A DNA stretch of 53,105 nt from CAZOWL01 sp964583605. Lineage in GTDB: Bacteria; Pseudomonadota; Gammaproteobacteria; Chromatiales; Chromatiaceae. Both the position numbers and the translations under genes were made by a program. A model generated the notes under the pieces. That model saw nothing but the letters and a program-made list of their open reading frames with translations. It ran no database searches and had not been told where the DNA came from. Location of the stretch: assembly GCA_964583605.1 (NCBI GenBank), contig CAZOWL010000019.1:1-53105 (forward strand), read 5' to 3'. This document shows, in pieces, positions 8,958 to 17,075 of this stretch. The first letter of the stretch is position 1, and each line of letters starts with the position of its first letter.

Positions 8958-10019
8958 TCACCCGAGCCTTTCTTGCTCCAACGCTGCAACCCGCTCGCGC
9001 AGACTGACCAGCTCGCGCGTCTGGCTCTTTAGCTGCTTGAGCAGCCCCGGCAGTTCGGATAGAGCGGCGAGCTCCCGCATTGTGTCCTTGATTGGTCGAG
9101 CTGGTGTGCCGAACACCGTGCCGCCTTCGGGTACGTCCTTCGTGACGCCCGATTGGCCGCCGACCCGCGCGCCGGCCCCAACGTTGACGTGGTCTGAGAT
9201 CGCCACCTGGCCGGCAATGACCGCACCGCTGCCGATCGTGCTGCTGCCCGCGACCCCTGCTTGGCTGACCAGGATCACGTGCGCGCCGATGTCAGTGTTG
9301 TGCGCGACCTGTACCAGATTATCGATCTTGGTCCCGCGGCGGATCCGCGTCTCGCCCACGGTGGCCCGATCGACACAGCTGTTGCAGCCGATGTCCACAT
9401 CGTCCTCGATGACGACCCGTCCAACCTGCGGGACTTTCTGATGGCCGGTACCGTCCCAGCTAAAGCCAAAACCGTCGCCGCCGATCACCGCGCAGGAGTG
9501 GACGATGCAGCGATCGCCCAACTGACTGTCACGGTGGATGGCGGCGTTCGGCTCGATGACACAATCGGCCCCCAGCACCACGCCGGGACCGAGGTAACAA
9601 CCGGCACCGACGGAGGAACGATCTCCGAGCTGTGCTCCTGCACCGACCACGGCATGAGGCCCAATGGCTACACCTTGGCCGAGGAACGCACTGGGATCGA
9701 TCACCGCGCTGGGGTCGACCCCCGAGATTTCAGGCCCGGGCTTGAAGAGCGCGGCGACGCGGAAGAAATCGCGACGTGGCGCCGTCGTCTGGATCAGGAG
9801 GTGCCCTCTGAGCTCGGGGAAACCCTCTGGTACGAGCACCGCGCCGGCTCGGCTGCCTTCAACCGCCGCGGCCTGCTCGGGTCTTTCAACAAAGCAGAGG
9901 TCGGTCTCGCTTGCCAGCTCCAGCGTGTTGACTCCGCGAATCTGCGACACCACGCCGGGCGCCGACGAGAAGATCGCGTCCGGCAGCAATTCACGGAGGG
10001 CTGGGAGATCGAGGACCAT
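8958..10019 (-). CDS. lpxD: UDP-3-O-acylglucosamine N-acyltransferase
   Basis: Adds the N-linked 3-hydroxyacyl chain from acyl-ACP to UDP-3-O-acyl-glucosamine in lipid A synthesis. The 353 residues comprise an N-terminal uridine-binding domain (about 1-100), a left-handed beta-helix of hexapeptide repeats (about 100-310) and a C-terminal helix ending in a short coiled coil (RERVAALEQE). The catalytic histidine is H240 in LVQVAHNTDIG, aligning with H239 of Escherichia coli LpxD. It stands outside the usual bamA-skp-lpxD-fabZ-lpxA cluster, none of which is nearby, so it may be a second copy with different acyl preference. Substrate identity beyond the family is not visible. Confidence 0.9.
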   Translation of the reverse strand: MVLDLPALRELLPDAIFSSAPGVVSQIRGVNTLELASETDLCFVERPEQAAAVEGSRAGAVLVPEGFPELRGHLLIQTTAPRRDFFRVAALFKPGPEISGVDPSAVIDPSAFLGQGVAIGPHAVVGAGAQLGDRSSVGAGCYLGPGVVLGADCVIEPNAAIHRDSQLGDRCIVHSCAVIGGDGFGFSWDGTGHQKVPQVGRVVIEDDVDIGCNSCVDRATVGETRIRRGTKIDNLVQVAHNTDIGAHVILVSQAGVAGSSTIGSGAVIAGQVAISDHVNVGAGARVGGQSGVTKDVPEGGTVFGTPARPIKDTMRELAALSELPGLLKQLKSQTRELVSLRERVAALEQERLG

Positions 10020-10312
10020 TGGTAGGCTCCTAGGCGGGCGGTGGCGGTGAGCTGCTGCAACCGTGGGGAAGTGTCAGCCTCGAAGGTGAGGCGCGCGAGG
10101 ACCAGCTTGGAGGCCGCAAGGTCTGTCCCGGTCGAAGACGCAGGACCGAGAGCTCTGTGACGACACGATCAGGCACTCGCGCGGACGTCGGCAAGACTCT
10201 GGTGAACGGCGTTTCGTAGCCGGCCGGCGTCGGTCGCTGAAGTGCGATGCCACAGTGAATGCCATAGTCCCACACAGTTCCGCAGAGTGCGGACCAAGCC
10301 GCGTGGTGGCGC

Positions 10313-11842
10313 TCAGTCGACCCAGGCAACGGGCTGCATCTCGATGTCGCAGACGCCACCGACCGCGACCCGCTCGGATCGCGGCGCATCTCGGCACAGC
10401 GGACCGCGCTGCTCGACGCGGCAGGTGACGGCCAGCGGCTTGCCGGCACCAAGCCAGCTCGGTGTGCGCCGGTAGCGGCCGATCTCGCGGAAGCCGCAGC
10501 CTCGCGGCGTGCCGTAGGGGGTGCAGCCCGAGGACGGCACGAGGCTGACCTTGCGCGCATCAACGACGAACGCCGGAAAGCTATCGCGGATGCTCACCTG
10601 ATCATGCGTCTCCAGCGGATCAAACCGGAACTCGCGAAACAGATAGCCGTCGTCGCGACGCCCACCGACCTGGATTCGTGTATTGGCAATCAGCGCGAAA
10701 TCGCGGCCCTTGCGGGCGACGGCCCCCGACATGTATTCGACGCGTTCATGCTTGGGGAAGCACTTGCCCATCGCCGGTGGATGGTAGTAGTGGCGCAGCG
10801 CCGTCAGATCGGCCAGCGCTGAGCCAGGAAATAGCTCGCGCAGCTCCTGCTCGCTCCCGTAGAGGATCCGCTCGGCATCGGGGAGACTCTGCTCGTACAT
10901 CCCTTGCAGCTTCTCAAAAAAGCTCGACCGCGACGTTGTGCCTGCGGCAAGGTCCGCGCGCAGGAAGCAGGACGTCAGCCCGGAGATCTGTGTCAAGAGC
11001 TCGTCCCAGATGTTGTACTGAGAGACCGCCGAGGAGACGCCCTGGAAATCGGCAGGAAAGCCGCAGCCTTGTCGCGTCAGGCAAGACCCGCGCGCGCGGT
11101 TGCGAATCGAAAGCAGGATGACGTTCCGCTCGCACGCCCCGTAGGCGTTGCAGCCCCGGTCGAGATGCCCTTCGAAGAGCGCGGTGCGCATCGCATAGTC
11201 CATGTGCATCGCGCGGGCGAGGGTGTCCTTCGGCCAGCGCCCGGCCTCCGCGCTCATGAAGTCCTCCCAAGCCCGCCGCAGCGCGTCGCGCCGCCCGAGC
11301 AGGCGGGCGTTGGCCTGACCGCATTGCCGCGACTCGTGGAATGCCCGCACGATACGGTCGAACTCGCTCTGAGCGCCACGCGCACTTCGCTGCAGCGCGG
11401 CGCCAGAGGCCTCGGCGAAGAAGGGGGCCTTGTCAAGTGCGTAGAGCTTGCGGACGTCGAGCACATGACGCGCGCGGTCGTCACAGTGATGATTCGCGAC
11501 CTTCAGAGCACGCCGCGATGCGCTGACCTCTTGGAAACGCTCAGTTGACGCCGGAGTAGCCGTTCGCGGATCGATGACGACCTCGAAGCCGACGTAGGGC
11601 GTGCCGCGCGCATCGGTCAGGGGCTCGCCGTCGCGGATTACGAGACAGGGGATCACCGAGGTACCCTGGGCCAAGCTGCCGGCTGGCGACGAGGCACCAC
11701 GGCGCACGAAAGAATCAATCTCGTAATAGGGGATTGTGCGCGGGCCGTTGAACTGATAAAGGGTCATCAGCGGTGTCGCCGGGATTGCCGCCTCGGCAAG
11801 CGAGGAGATAAGGACGAGAATAACTAGGGTGATGAAAGGCAT
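10313..11842 (-). CDS. Secreted Cys-rich protein of unknown function
   Basis: I do not recognise this protein. From the ATG at 11842 it has 509 residues. A longer frame to 12082 overlaps the neighbouring hydrolase gene and is Arg/Ser-rich, so it was discarded. The N-terminus MPFITLVILVLISSLAEAA is a Sec signal peptide. The mature part is mixed alpha/beta, rich in charged residues and with many paired cysteines, including two similar segments CLTRQGCGFP and CTPYGTPRGCGF, which suggests disulfides in the periplasm or outside the cell. It follows the alpha/beta hydrolase gene after 58 bases on the same strand, so the two are probably co-transcribed. Confidence 0.65.
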   Translation of the reverse strand: MPFITLVILVLISSLAEAAIPATPLMTLYQFNGPRTIPYYEIDSFVRRGASSPAGSLAQGTSVIPCLVIRDGEPLTDARGTPYVGFEVVIDPRTATPASTERFQEVSASRRALKVANHHCDDRARHVLDVRKLYALDKAPFFAEASGAALQRSARGAQSEFDRIVRAFHESRQCGQANARLLGRRDALRRAWEDFMSAEAGRWPKDTLARAMHMDYAMRTALFEGHLDRGCNAYGACERNVILLSIRNRARGSCLTRQGCGFPADFQGVSSAVSQYNIWDELLTQISGLTSCFLRADLAAGTTSRSSFFEKLQGMYEQSLPDAERILYGSEQELRELFPGSALADLTALRHYYHPPAMGKCFPKHERVEYMSGAVARKGRDFALIANTRIQVGGRRDDGYLFREFRFDPLETHDQVSIRDSFPAFVVDARKVSLVPSSGCTPYGTPRGCGFREIGRYRRTPSWLGAGKPLAVTCRVEQRGPLCRDAPRSERVAVGGVCDIEMQPVAWVD

Positions 11843-11900
11843 GGGGCAGCTCAAGCGACACCTGTTCGGTGGTGATGGATTTGGCTCGGCTCGCAGGCCA

Positions 11901-12689
11901 TTACTTCGATTCGGGCAATCCCGCGATATAGCGGCTGGCCCACGCGGCGATGACCTCGGCCACATACTCGGAATCCGCCGGATCCGTGATGAGATGATCG
12001 GCCTGGGGCAAAGAGACGAAGCTCTTGGGATGCCTCGCCGCCTCGAAGATGTGCCGCGCATGCTCGATCGAGACGACCTCATCGATCGGCGAGTGGAAGA
12101 TCAGCAGGGGCCGACGCAGCCGCGCCAGATCGTCCTGCAGACTCGTCGCGGCGATATCTTCGATGAACTGACGCGTGATCGTGAAGCGTCGCCCGGCCAA
12201 ATCGACGATCGTCTCTCCCTCCTCGTCGATGATCGGGAGACTGTCCTCGAAGTGGTGGATGACATGCCCCGGGTCGCTCGGTGCCGCTATTGTCACGACA
12301 CCGCGACACTCCGGGATCGATTTGGCGGCCGCGATGACAGCCGCGCCACCCAGGCTGTGGCCGATCAAGAGCTGTGGGGCATGGCCCGCGGCGCGCAGAT
12401 GGTCTGCCACGGCGATCAGGTCGGCGATGTTCGAAGAGAAGTTGGTGTTCTCGAAGTCACCTTCGCTGTTGCCAAGGCCCGTGAAGTCGAACCGGAGCAC
12501 GGCAATCTCCCGCGCCGCAAGGGCACGCGCGATGCGTGTCGCCGCGCCGATTGTCTTCGAGCAGGTGAAGCAGTGGGCGAACAGGGCATAGGCGCGTGCA
12601 CGAGCCGGTCGTTCCAGCAGCCCCGCCAATCGCTCGCCGTCCGCATTCTGGAAATCGAACCGCTGCCTGAGGATTGTCGCGGGCATCAT
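11901..12689 (-). CDS. Alpha/beta hydrolase (OsmC-partner type)
   Basis: 262-residue serine hydrolase. The nucleophile elbow is GHSLGG, the acid is in SPIDEVVSIEHA and the histidine is in LPQADHLI. The segment ALFAHCFTCSKTIGAA followed by RFDFTGLGNSEGDFENTNFSSN is characteristic of the hydrolase half of bifunctional hydrolase/OsmC proteins. Here the OsmC half is absent, and there is no room for it downstream, where the secreted-protein gene begins after 58 bases. The substrate is unknown; family members act on small esters or thioesters. Start is one of two adjacent ATGs at 12689 or 12686. Confidence 0.85.
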   Translation of the reverse strand: MMPATILRQRFDFQNADGERLAGLLERPARARAYALFAHCFTCSKTIGAATRIARALAAREIAVLRFDFTGLGNSEGDFENTNFSSNIADLIAVADHLRAAGHAPQLLIGHSLGGAAVIAAAKSIPECRGVVTIAAPSDPGHVIHHFEDSLPIIDEEGETIVDLAGRRFTITRQFIEDIAATSLQDDLARLRRPLLIFHSPIDEVVSIEHARHIFEAARHPKSFVSLPQADHLITDPADSEYVAEVIAAWASRYIAGLPESK

Positions 12690-12780
12690 CGAGGCCTATG
12701 TAAATCGCTGGGCAACAGAACCTCCTCGAGGTGGCGGAGCGGCAATTCGTGGTCCCTGGCCCGTTACCGATGAGACGGTG

Positions 12781-12880
12781 ACGATAAGGGCTTCACGCCA
12801 CCCTCGCATCGGCTCGCCTCTGCTCGTCGCTCACCCAAGCCCTCTCCCGAGAGGGTGAAGGAGCACGTGTGCTTGGCGAG
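12781..12880 (-). repeat. Dispersed intergenic repeat, copy 1 (diverged)
   Basis: Lies in the 358-base gap between the hydrolase gene and speA. Read on the minus strand it contains CACCCTCTCGGGAGAGGG followed by CTTGGGTGAG, matching the core of the copies at 37.7 and 41.0 kb but with more changes. The CCCTCTC/GAGAGGG arms form a short hairpin. The rest of this gap (12690-12780 and 12881-13047) shows nothing clear beyond the speA ribosome binding site. Confidence 0.55.
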
Positions 12881-13047
12881 CAGCATAGTATCGGAAGGGG
12901 CGATCACCAGGAAGTACTGAGGGGCGGAGCCGAGCGAGCCAGCTGATCCTTGCCCATCCCGGTCGTCCCCCGGTCGCCGGCATCTATACCATAGGGCGAC
13001 CAGAGCGACACTCGCCACAAGCCATGGCTCGCCGAGGAGGCCGAAAC

Positions 13048-14937
13048 GTGGAACGACCCGAGCTCGACTGCGAGGAGATCTACGCTGTTCGTCGGTGGGG
13101 CGAGGGGTACTTCGGCATCAACGCCGTTGGCCACCTCAGTGTCCGACCGGACCCCGAGCGTCACGCTGAGATCGATCTCTTCGAGGTCGCCGAGCGCGTG
13201 CGCGGCGAGGGGCTATCTCTGCCCGTGCTCGTCCGCTTCAATGACATACTACGCCATCGCGTACGCCACCTGCATGATGCCTTTGCCCGCGCGCGCTCCC
13301 ACTTCGCCTATCAAGGGTCCTACGAGCCGGTCTATCCAATCAAGGTCAACCAACAGCGCACCGTTGTGCGCGAGATCCTCGCCGAGGGAGGCACGGGTCT
13401 CGAGGCCGGAAGCAAACCTGAGCTGATGGCGGTGCTCGCCCTCTCGAGGCCGGATGGGCTGGTCATCTGCAACGGTTACAAGGATAGGGAATACGTCCGC
13501 CTGGCCCTGATTGGCCAGCGGCTTGGTCTGCGCGTGCACATCGTCATCGAGAAACTCTCCGAGATCCCCCTGATCCTGGAGGAATCGCAGAGGCTAGGGA
13601 TCCAGCCAGCCCTCGGGGCCCGGCTACGCCTTGCCGCCGCAGCCGCCGGCAACTGGCAAAACAGCGGCGGGGAGAAGGCCAAATTCGGTCTGTCCGCGTC
13701 GCAGATCCTGACGCTCGTTGAAGAGCTCGAGGCCGCGGGCGCCCTCGGTTGGCTGAAGCTACTGCACGCTCACCTGGGCTCACAGATCCCGAATCTGCAG
13801 GACATCAAGAATGGTGTCCGTGAGTTGGCCCGGTTCTTCGCCGAGCTGCGGCGCACTGGGGCACCGATCGAAACACTGGATGTCGGTGGCGGGCTTGGAG
13901 TCGACTACGAAGGCACGCGCAGCCGGGCGTACTGCTCGGTGAACTACTCGCTCGACGGCTATGCTCACGCCATTGTGGCCACGCTCGCCGAGGCATGCAC
14001 CGCGGCCGCACTCCCCCACCCCCGCCTTGTCACCGAATCCGGCCGCGCGTTGAGCGCCCATCACGCCGTGCTCATCACCGAGGTCATCGACCGGGAGGCA
14101 GCCGGCGGCCGAGGCGTCACCCCGCGGGCCGATGAAGGCAGCACTCCGGCCACCGCACTCGCCCAGATCCTCGCGAGTATCGACCGGACGCCCCCGCTCG
14201 AGGCCTTCGAGCGTGCGCAAGAGCAGCTCGCCGCCGCGCGTGAGGCCTTCGTCAACGGGGACCTCGATCTCGCCGGCCGGGCCCGCGTCGAGGAGCTCTT
14301 CTTCGCGCTGAGCCGCATGATGCAGCAGCGCCTGCGTCTAAACAGTCGTCGGCAGCGCGAGCTGTGGGACAAGGTCAACGCCCTGCTAGCCGACCGGCTG
14401 TTCTGCAACTTCTCCCTGTTCCAATCCCTGCCGGACGTCTGGGCCATTGATCAGATCTTCCCAATCATGCCGTTGCAGCGCCTCAACGAGCCCCCGACGG
14501 ACCGCGCGGTGATCAACGACCTGACCTGCGACTCCGATGGCTGCATCGCCCACTATGTCGATTCGGACGGCGTCGAGGCCAGCTTACCCGTGCATGCCGA
14601 GAGCGACTCGCCATCGCCGTATCTGATCGGTTTCTTCCTCGTCGGCGCCTACCAGGAGATCCTGGGTGATATCCATAATCTCTTCGGCGATACGGACGCG
14701 GTCAATCTGGAGCTGGACCCGACCGACGAGGCCGGCTATCGGCTCCTCGAGCCCGAGCGCGGCGACTCGGCCGACGAGCTCCTGAGCTATGTCCACTTCG
14801 AGCCGCGGGCACTGCTGGCCCATTACCGACGCAAGCTAGAGGACGCGGGACTTGATCGCGTCACGCGCGAGCAATATTACGTAGAGCTGAAGGCTGGGCT
14901 CTTCGGTTACACGTACTTGGAGGGCGCGGCGAAGTGA
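13048..14937 (+). CDS. speA: Biosynthetic arginine decarboxylase
   Basis: PLP enzyme converting arginine to agmatine, the entry to putrescine and spermidine. The 629 residues match the SpeA type. The N-terminal barrel carries the PLP lysine K99 in EPVYPIKVNQQ, a glycine-rich phosphate site LDVGGGLGVDYEG, and HAHLGSQIPN. The C-terminal domain has the specificity region NDLTCDSDGC, whose Cys is catalytic in the family. I chose the GTG at 13048 because GAGGAGG at 13034-13040 precedes it by 7 bases; the ATG at 13024 (8 codons longer) has no such site. It is the first gene of a plus-strand group; the gap to hypA is 167 bases. Confidence 0.95.
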   Translation: MERPELDCEEIYAVRRWGEGYFGINAVGHLSVRPDPERHAEIDLFEVAERVRGEGLSLPVLVRFNDILRHRVRHLHDAFARARSHFAYQGSYEPVYPIKVNQQRTVVREILAEGGTGLEAGSKPELMAVLALSRPDGLVICNGYKDREYVRLALIGQRLGLRVHIVIEKLSEIPLILEESQRLGIQPALGARLRLAAAAAGNWQNSGGEKAKFGLSASQILTLVEELEAAGALGWLKLLHAHLGSQIPNLQDIKNGVRELARFFAELRRTGAPIETLDVGGGLGVDYEGTRSRAYCSVNYSLDGYAHAIVATLAEACTAAALPHPRLVTESGRALSAHHAVLITEVIDREAAGGRGVTPRADEGSTPATALAQILASIDRTPPLEAFERAQEQLAAAREAFVNGDLDLAGRARVEELFFALSRMMQQRLRLNSRRQRELWDKVNALLADRLFCNFSLFQSLPDVWAIDQIFPIMPLQRLNEPPTDRAVINDLTCDSDGCIAHYVDSDGVEASLPVHAESDSPSPYLIGFFLVGAYQEILGDIHNLFGDTDAVNLELDPTDEAGYRLLEPERGDSADELLSYVHFEPRALLAHYRRKLEDAGLDRVTREQYYVELKAGLFGYTYLEGAAK

Positions 14938-15104
14938 TCGATGTTAGGCTCATCGAGCCAACTGTCAGGCAGCCGTAGTGGCACGCAGGACCATGAAACG
15001 ACGCGTCACGCGTGGGTTGGGCCGACGGGAACGGGAGGCGGCGCAAACCAGGGCGTCTTGTTGGGCCTGGCCCGGGCTGATGGACGGCAAGAATATCGCG
15101 CGCC

Positions 15105-15512
15105 ATGCATGAGCTCTCCGTCTGTCTCGCGCTGGTCGAGCAGGTCCAACAACTTGCCGCGGATCACGGTGCGCACCGGGTCGATCGCATCACGCTGCAG
15201 ATCGGGCCGCTATCCGGGGTGGAGCCGGCGCTCATACGCCACGCCTTCCCGCTGGTCGTTGTCGATTCGATTGCCGCTCAGGCCGAGCTGATCATCGAAT
15301 CGATCCCGATTCGGGTACACTGCCGAGAATGCGGAAGCGAGACCGAGGCCACCACCAACCGGCTCCTTTGCGGCGTGTGCGGTGGCTACCAAACGCGTCT
15401 TCTCAGCGGAAACGAGATGCTGCTAGCCAACCTCGAGCTGAGCCTGCCGGACGATGGCTCCGGCCAACACGAACAGCAGAACGACGACCAGCGGAGTACC
15501 GACGATGTGTGA
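15105..15512 (+). CDS. hypA: Hydrogenase nickel incorporation protein HypA
   Basis: Nickel metallochaperone that works with HypB to load Ni into [NiFe]-hydrogenase large subunits. It begins MHEL, with the essential N-terminal His2 nickel ligand and Glu3. The structural zinc site is C73-x2-C76 and C89-x2-C92 (CRECG ... CGVCGG). The 135 residues include a polar tail of about 20 residues beyond the usual end. The stop codon lies inside hypB (8-base overlap), indicating translational coupling. No hydrogenase structural genes, hypC, hypD, hypE or hypF are in the window. Confidence 0.95.
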   Translation: MHELSVCLALVEQVQQLAADHGAHRVDRITLQIGPLSGVEPALIRHAFPLVVVDSIAAQAELIIESIPIRVHCRECGSETEATTNRLLCGVCGGYQTRLLSGNEMLLANLELSLPDDGSGQHEQQNDDQRSTDDV

Positions 15513-16413
15513 CACCTGCGGCTGCAACGTCACCCCCGGCAATGAGCACCTCGTCCGCGCCGGCGGGCGCCATGGGCAAACAGAGGACGGTCGCGCGACG
15601 ATCAAGGTGCTCGCCAACCTGTTGAGCGAGAACGAGCATCAGGCGGCCCATAATCGCGAGCACTGGGACCGCCACGGCGTGCTCGCCGTGAATCTCATGT
15701 CGTCACCCGGGGCCGGCAAGACCAGCCTCTTGGAGGCGACGATCGACGCCCTTGGGCAGGACCTCGGTATCGCCGTGATCGAGGGCGATCTCGAGACCGA
15801 GAATGACGCCGAGCGAATCCGCGCCAAGGGTATACCGGCGATCCAGATCGCCACCGGCAGTGCCTGCCACCTCGACGCGCATATGGTTCACGACGTGCAG
15901 CTTGAGCTGGAGCTGCAAGGGGTTGACCTGCTCTTCATCGAGAACGTCGGGAACCTTGTTTGCCCAGCGAGCTTCGACCTAGGCCAACACCGCAACGTGA
16001 CCCTGATCTCGGCCCCTGAGGGAGATGATAAGCCGGCCAAGTATCCGGTCATGTTCCGCACCGCCGATCTGGTGCTCTGCACAAAGGCCGACCTCTTGCC
16101 ATGGCTCACGGAGTTCGATCCAAGCCGCGCCGAGACGCACGTACGGCGCCTCGCCAGTGAGGCACCCTTTCATGTGATCAGTACGCGGGACCCGGACAGC
16201 CTCGCCCCGTGGCTGACCTGGCTGCGCGAGGAGCTGGTGGCCCAGCGGGCACGCGCTGCACACGGCCAGACGATTCGGCCGGCGATTCAAGGCGAAGGTC
16301 CTGGACGCGCGCGAATCGGGTCGCGGCCAGATCACGTGCACAGCGATCACGTCGAGTCCGGACATGCACACGCGCATCACCACCATCATGCCGCGGCACC
16401 TGACCACGCCTGA
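15505..16413 (+). CDS. hypB: Hydrogenase nickel incorporation GTPase HypB
   Basis: GTPase that hands Ni to hydrogenase precursors together with HypA. From the ATG at 15505 it has 302 residues. It starts MCDTCGC, the N-terminal high-affinity metal motif of HypB (C2, C5, C7), followed by the P-loop SSPGAGKTSLLE, the switch region VIEGDLETENDAER, FIENVGNLVCPASFDLG with further metal ligands, and the base-specificity segment LCTKADLLP. The C-terminus carries a His cluster (AHAHHHHHAAAP), whereas His-rich nickel-storage stretches in HypB proteins are more often N-terminal. A 5' extended frame from 15454 is spurious because it lies inside hypA. Confidence 0.95.
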   Translation: MCDTCGCNVTPGNEHLVRAGGRHGQTEDGRATIKVLANLLSENEHQAAHNREHWDRHGVLAVNLMSSPGAGKTSLLEATIDALGQDLGIAVIEGDLETENDAERIRAKGIPAIQIATGSACHLDAHMVHDVQLELELQGVDLLFIENVGNLVCPASFDLGQHRNVTLISAPEGDDKPAKYPVMFRTADLVLCTKADLLPWLTEFDPSRAETHVRRLASEAPFHVISTRDPDSLAPWLTWLREELVAQRARAAHGQTIRPAIQGEGPGRARIGSRPDHVHSDHVESGHAHAHHHHHAAAPDHA

Positions 16414-16478
16414 GCAGCCGGCGAGCGGTAGGCGGCATGGTCACAGTTCGACCGCTCGAAATGGAGGATCCAAGCCCC

Positions 16479-16958
16479 ATGCCTTCCACTGCGACCGCCC
16501 GCTGGGCTCGAATCGCCACGCTAACCATGGTTAGCGCCGTCGCCTACGCGCCGGCCAGCCACTCGTTCTTCAATCCATTCAGTTGGATGGATGGTGACCG
16601 ATACGATGATGACTATTATGGCCACTATGGTGGCCCTGGCCCCTACGGCTACGGCCCCCCTGGCTACGCACCAGGGTATGCCGGTCCCTATGGGGGTGGA
16701 CCGGGCTACTTTGGCCATCCCGGCTTTTACGGTGCCCCAGGCTATTACGGCGCTCCAGGGGTCGGCGGCAATATGCCAGCTGCCCCGACGAGGCCTGCCG
16801 AATCTTCGGGCTCCGACCAGACCCGCGAGATCGAGGCATTGAAGCGCCGCATCGAAGAGCTCGAGGCGGATCGCCAGCCGCGGATGGCTCCACCGGCACT
16901 CCCCGGCGCAACGGATTGGCCGTCGTCGCCGGCCTTCCGCCCACAAGACGGCTATTGA
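16479..16958 (+). CDS. Sulfur-globule-protein-like secreted Gly/Tyr-rich protein
   Basis: 159 residues from the ATG at 16479 (GGAGG 12 bases upstream). A signal peptide (MPSTATARWARIATLTMVSA ...) is followed by FFNPFSW and then a region of about 70 residues dominated by Gly, Tyr and Pro (short GYGPPGY, GPYGG and GFYGAPGYYGAP units). It ends with a short coiled coil REIEALKRRIEELEADRQ. Secreted Gly/aromatic-rich proteins of this kind coat the periplasmic sulfur globules of purple sulfur bacteria (Sgp proteins), and FFNPF-like starts occur there. The coiled coil could mediate self-assembly. Assignment is by composition and layout, so another cell-surface structural protein remains possible. No catalytic motif is seen. 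Confidence 0.55.
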   Translation: MPSTATARWARIATLTMVSAVAYAPASHSFFNPFSWMDGDRYDDDYYGHYGGPGPYGYGPPGYAPGYAGPYGGGPGYFGHPGFYGAPGYYGAPGVGGNMPAAPTRPAESSGSDQTREIEALKRRIEELEADRQPRMAPPALPGATDWPSSPAFRPQDGY

Positions 16959-17075
16959 CGCACCGATAGACGGAGCTCCGGCCCACGCAAACTGGACAGA
17001 TGGGCGTTGTGCGAAAGAGCGCCGCGCTCAACTCGTGTCCGGTGAGACAGCGGCTCGACAGACGCTCGACCCAGG

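Noticed and set aside
10020..10312. Gap between lpxD and the secreted-protein gene
   Set aside because: Examined for small genes, repeats and terminators; nothing convincing seen.
14944..14970. GGCTC ATC GAGCC hairpin just after speA
   Set aside because: The stem is only 5 bases and there is no T-run, so it is not supported as an intrinsic terminator.
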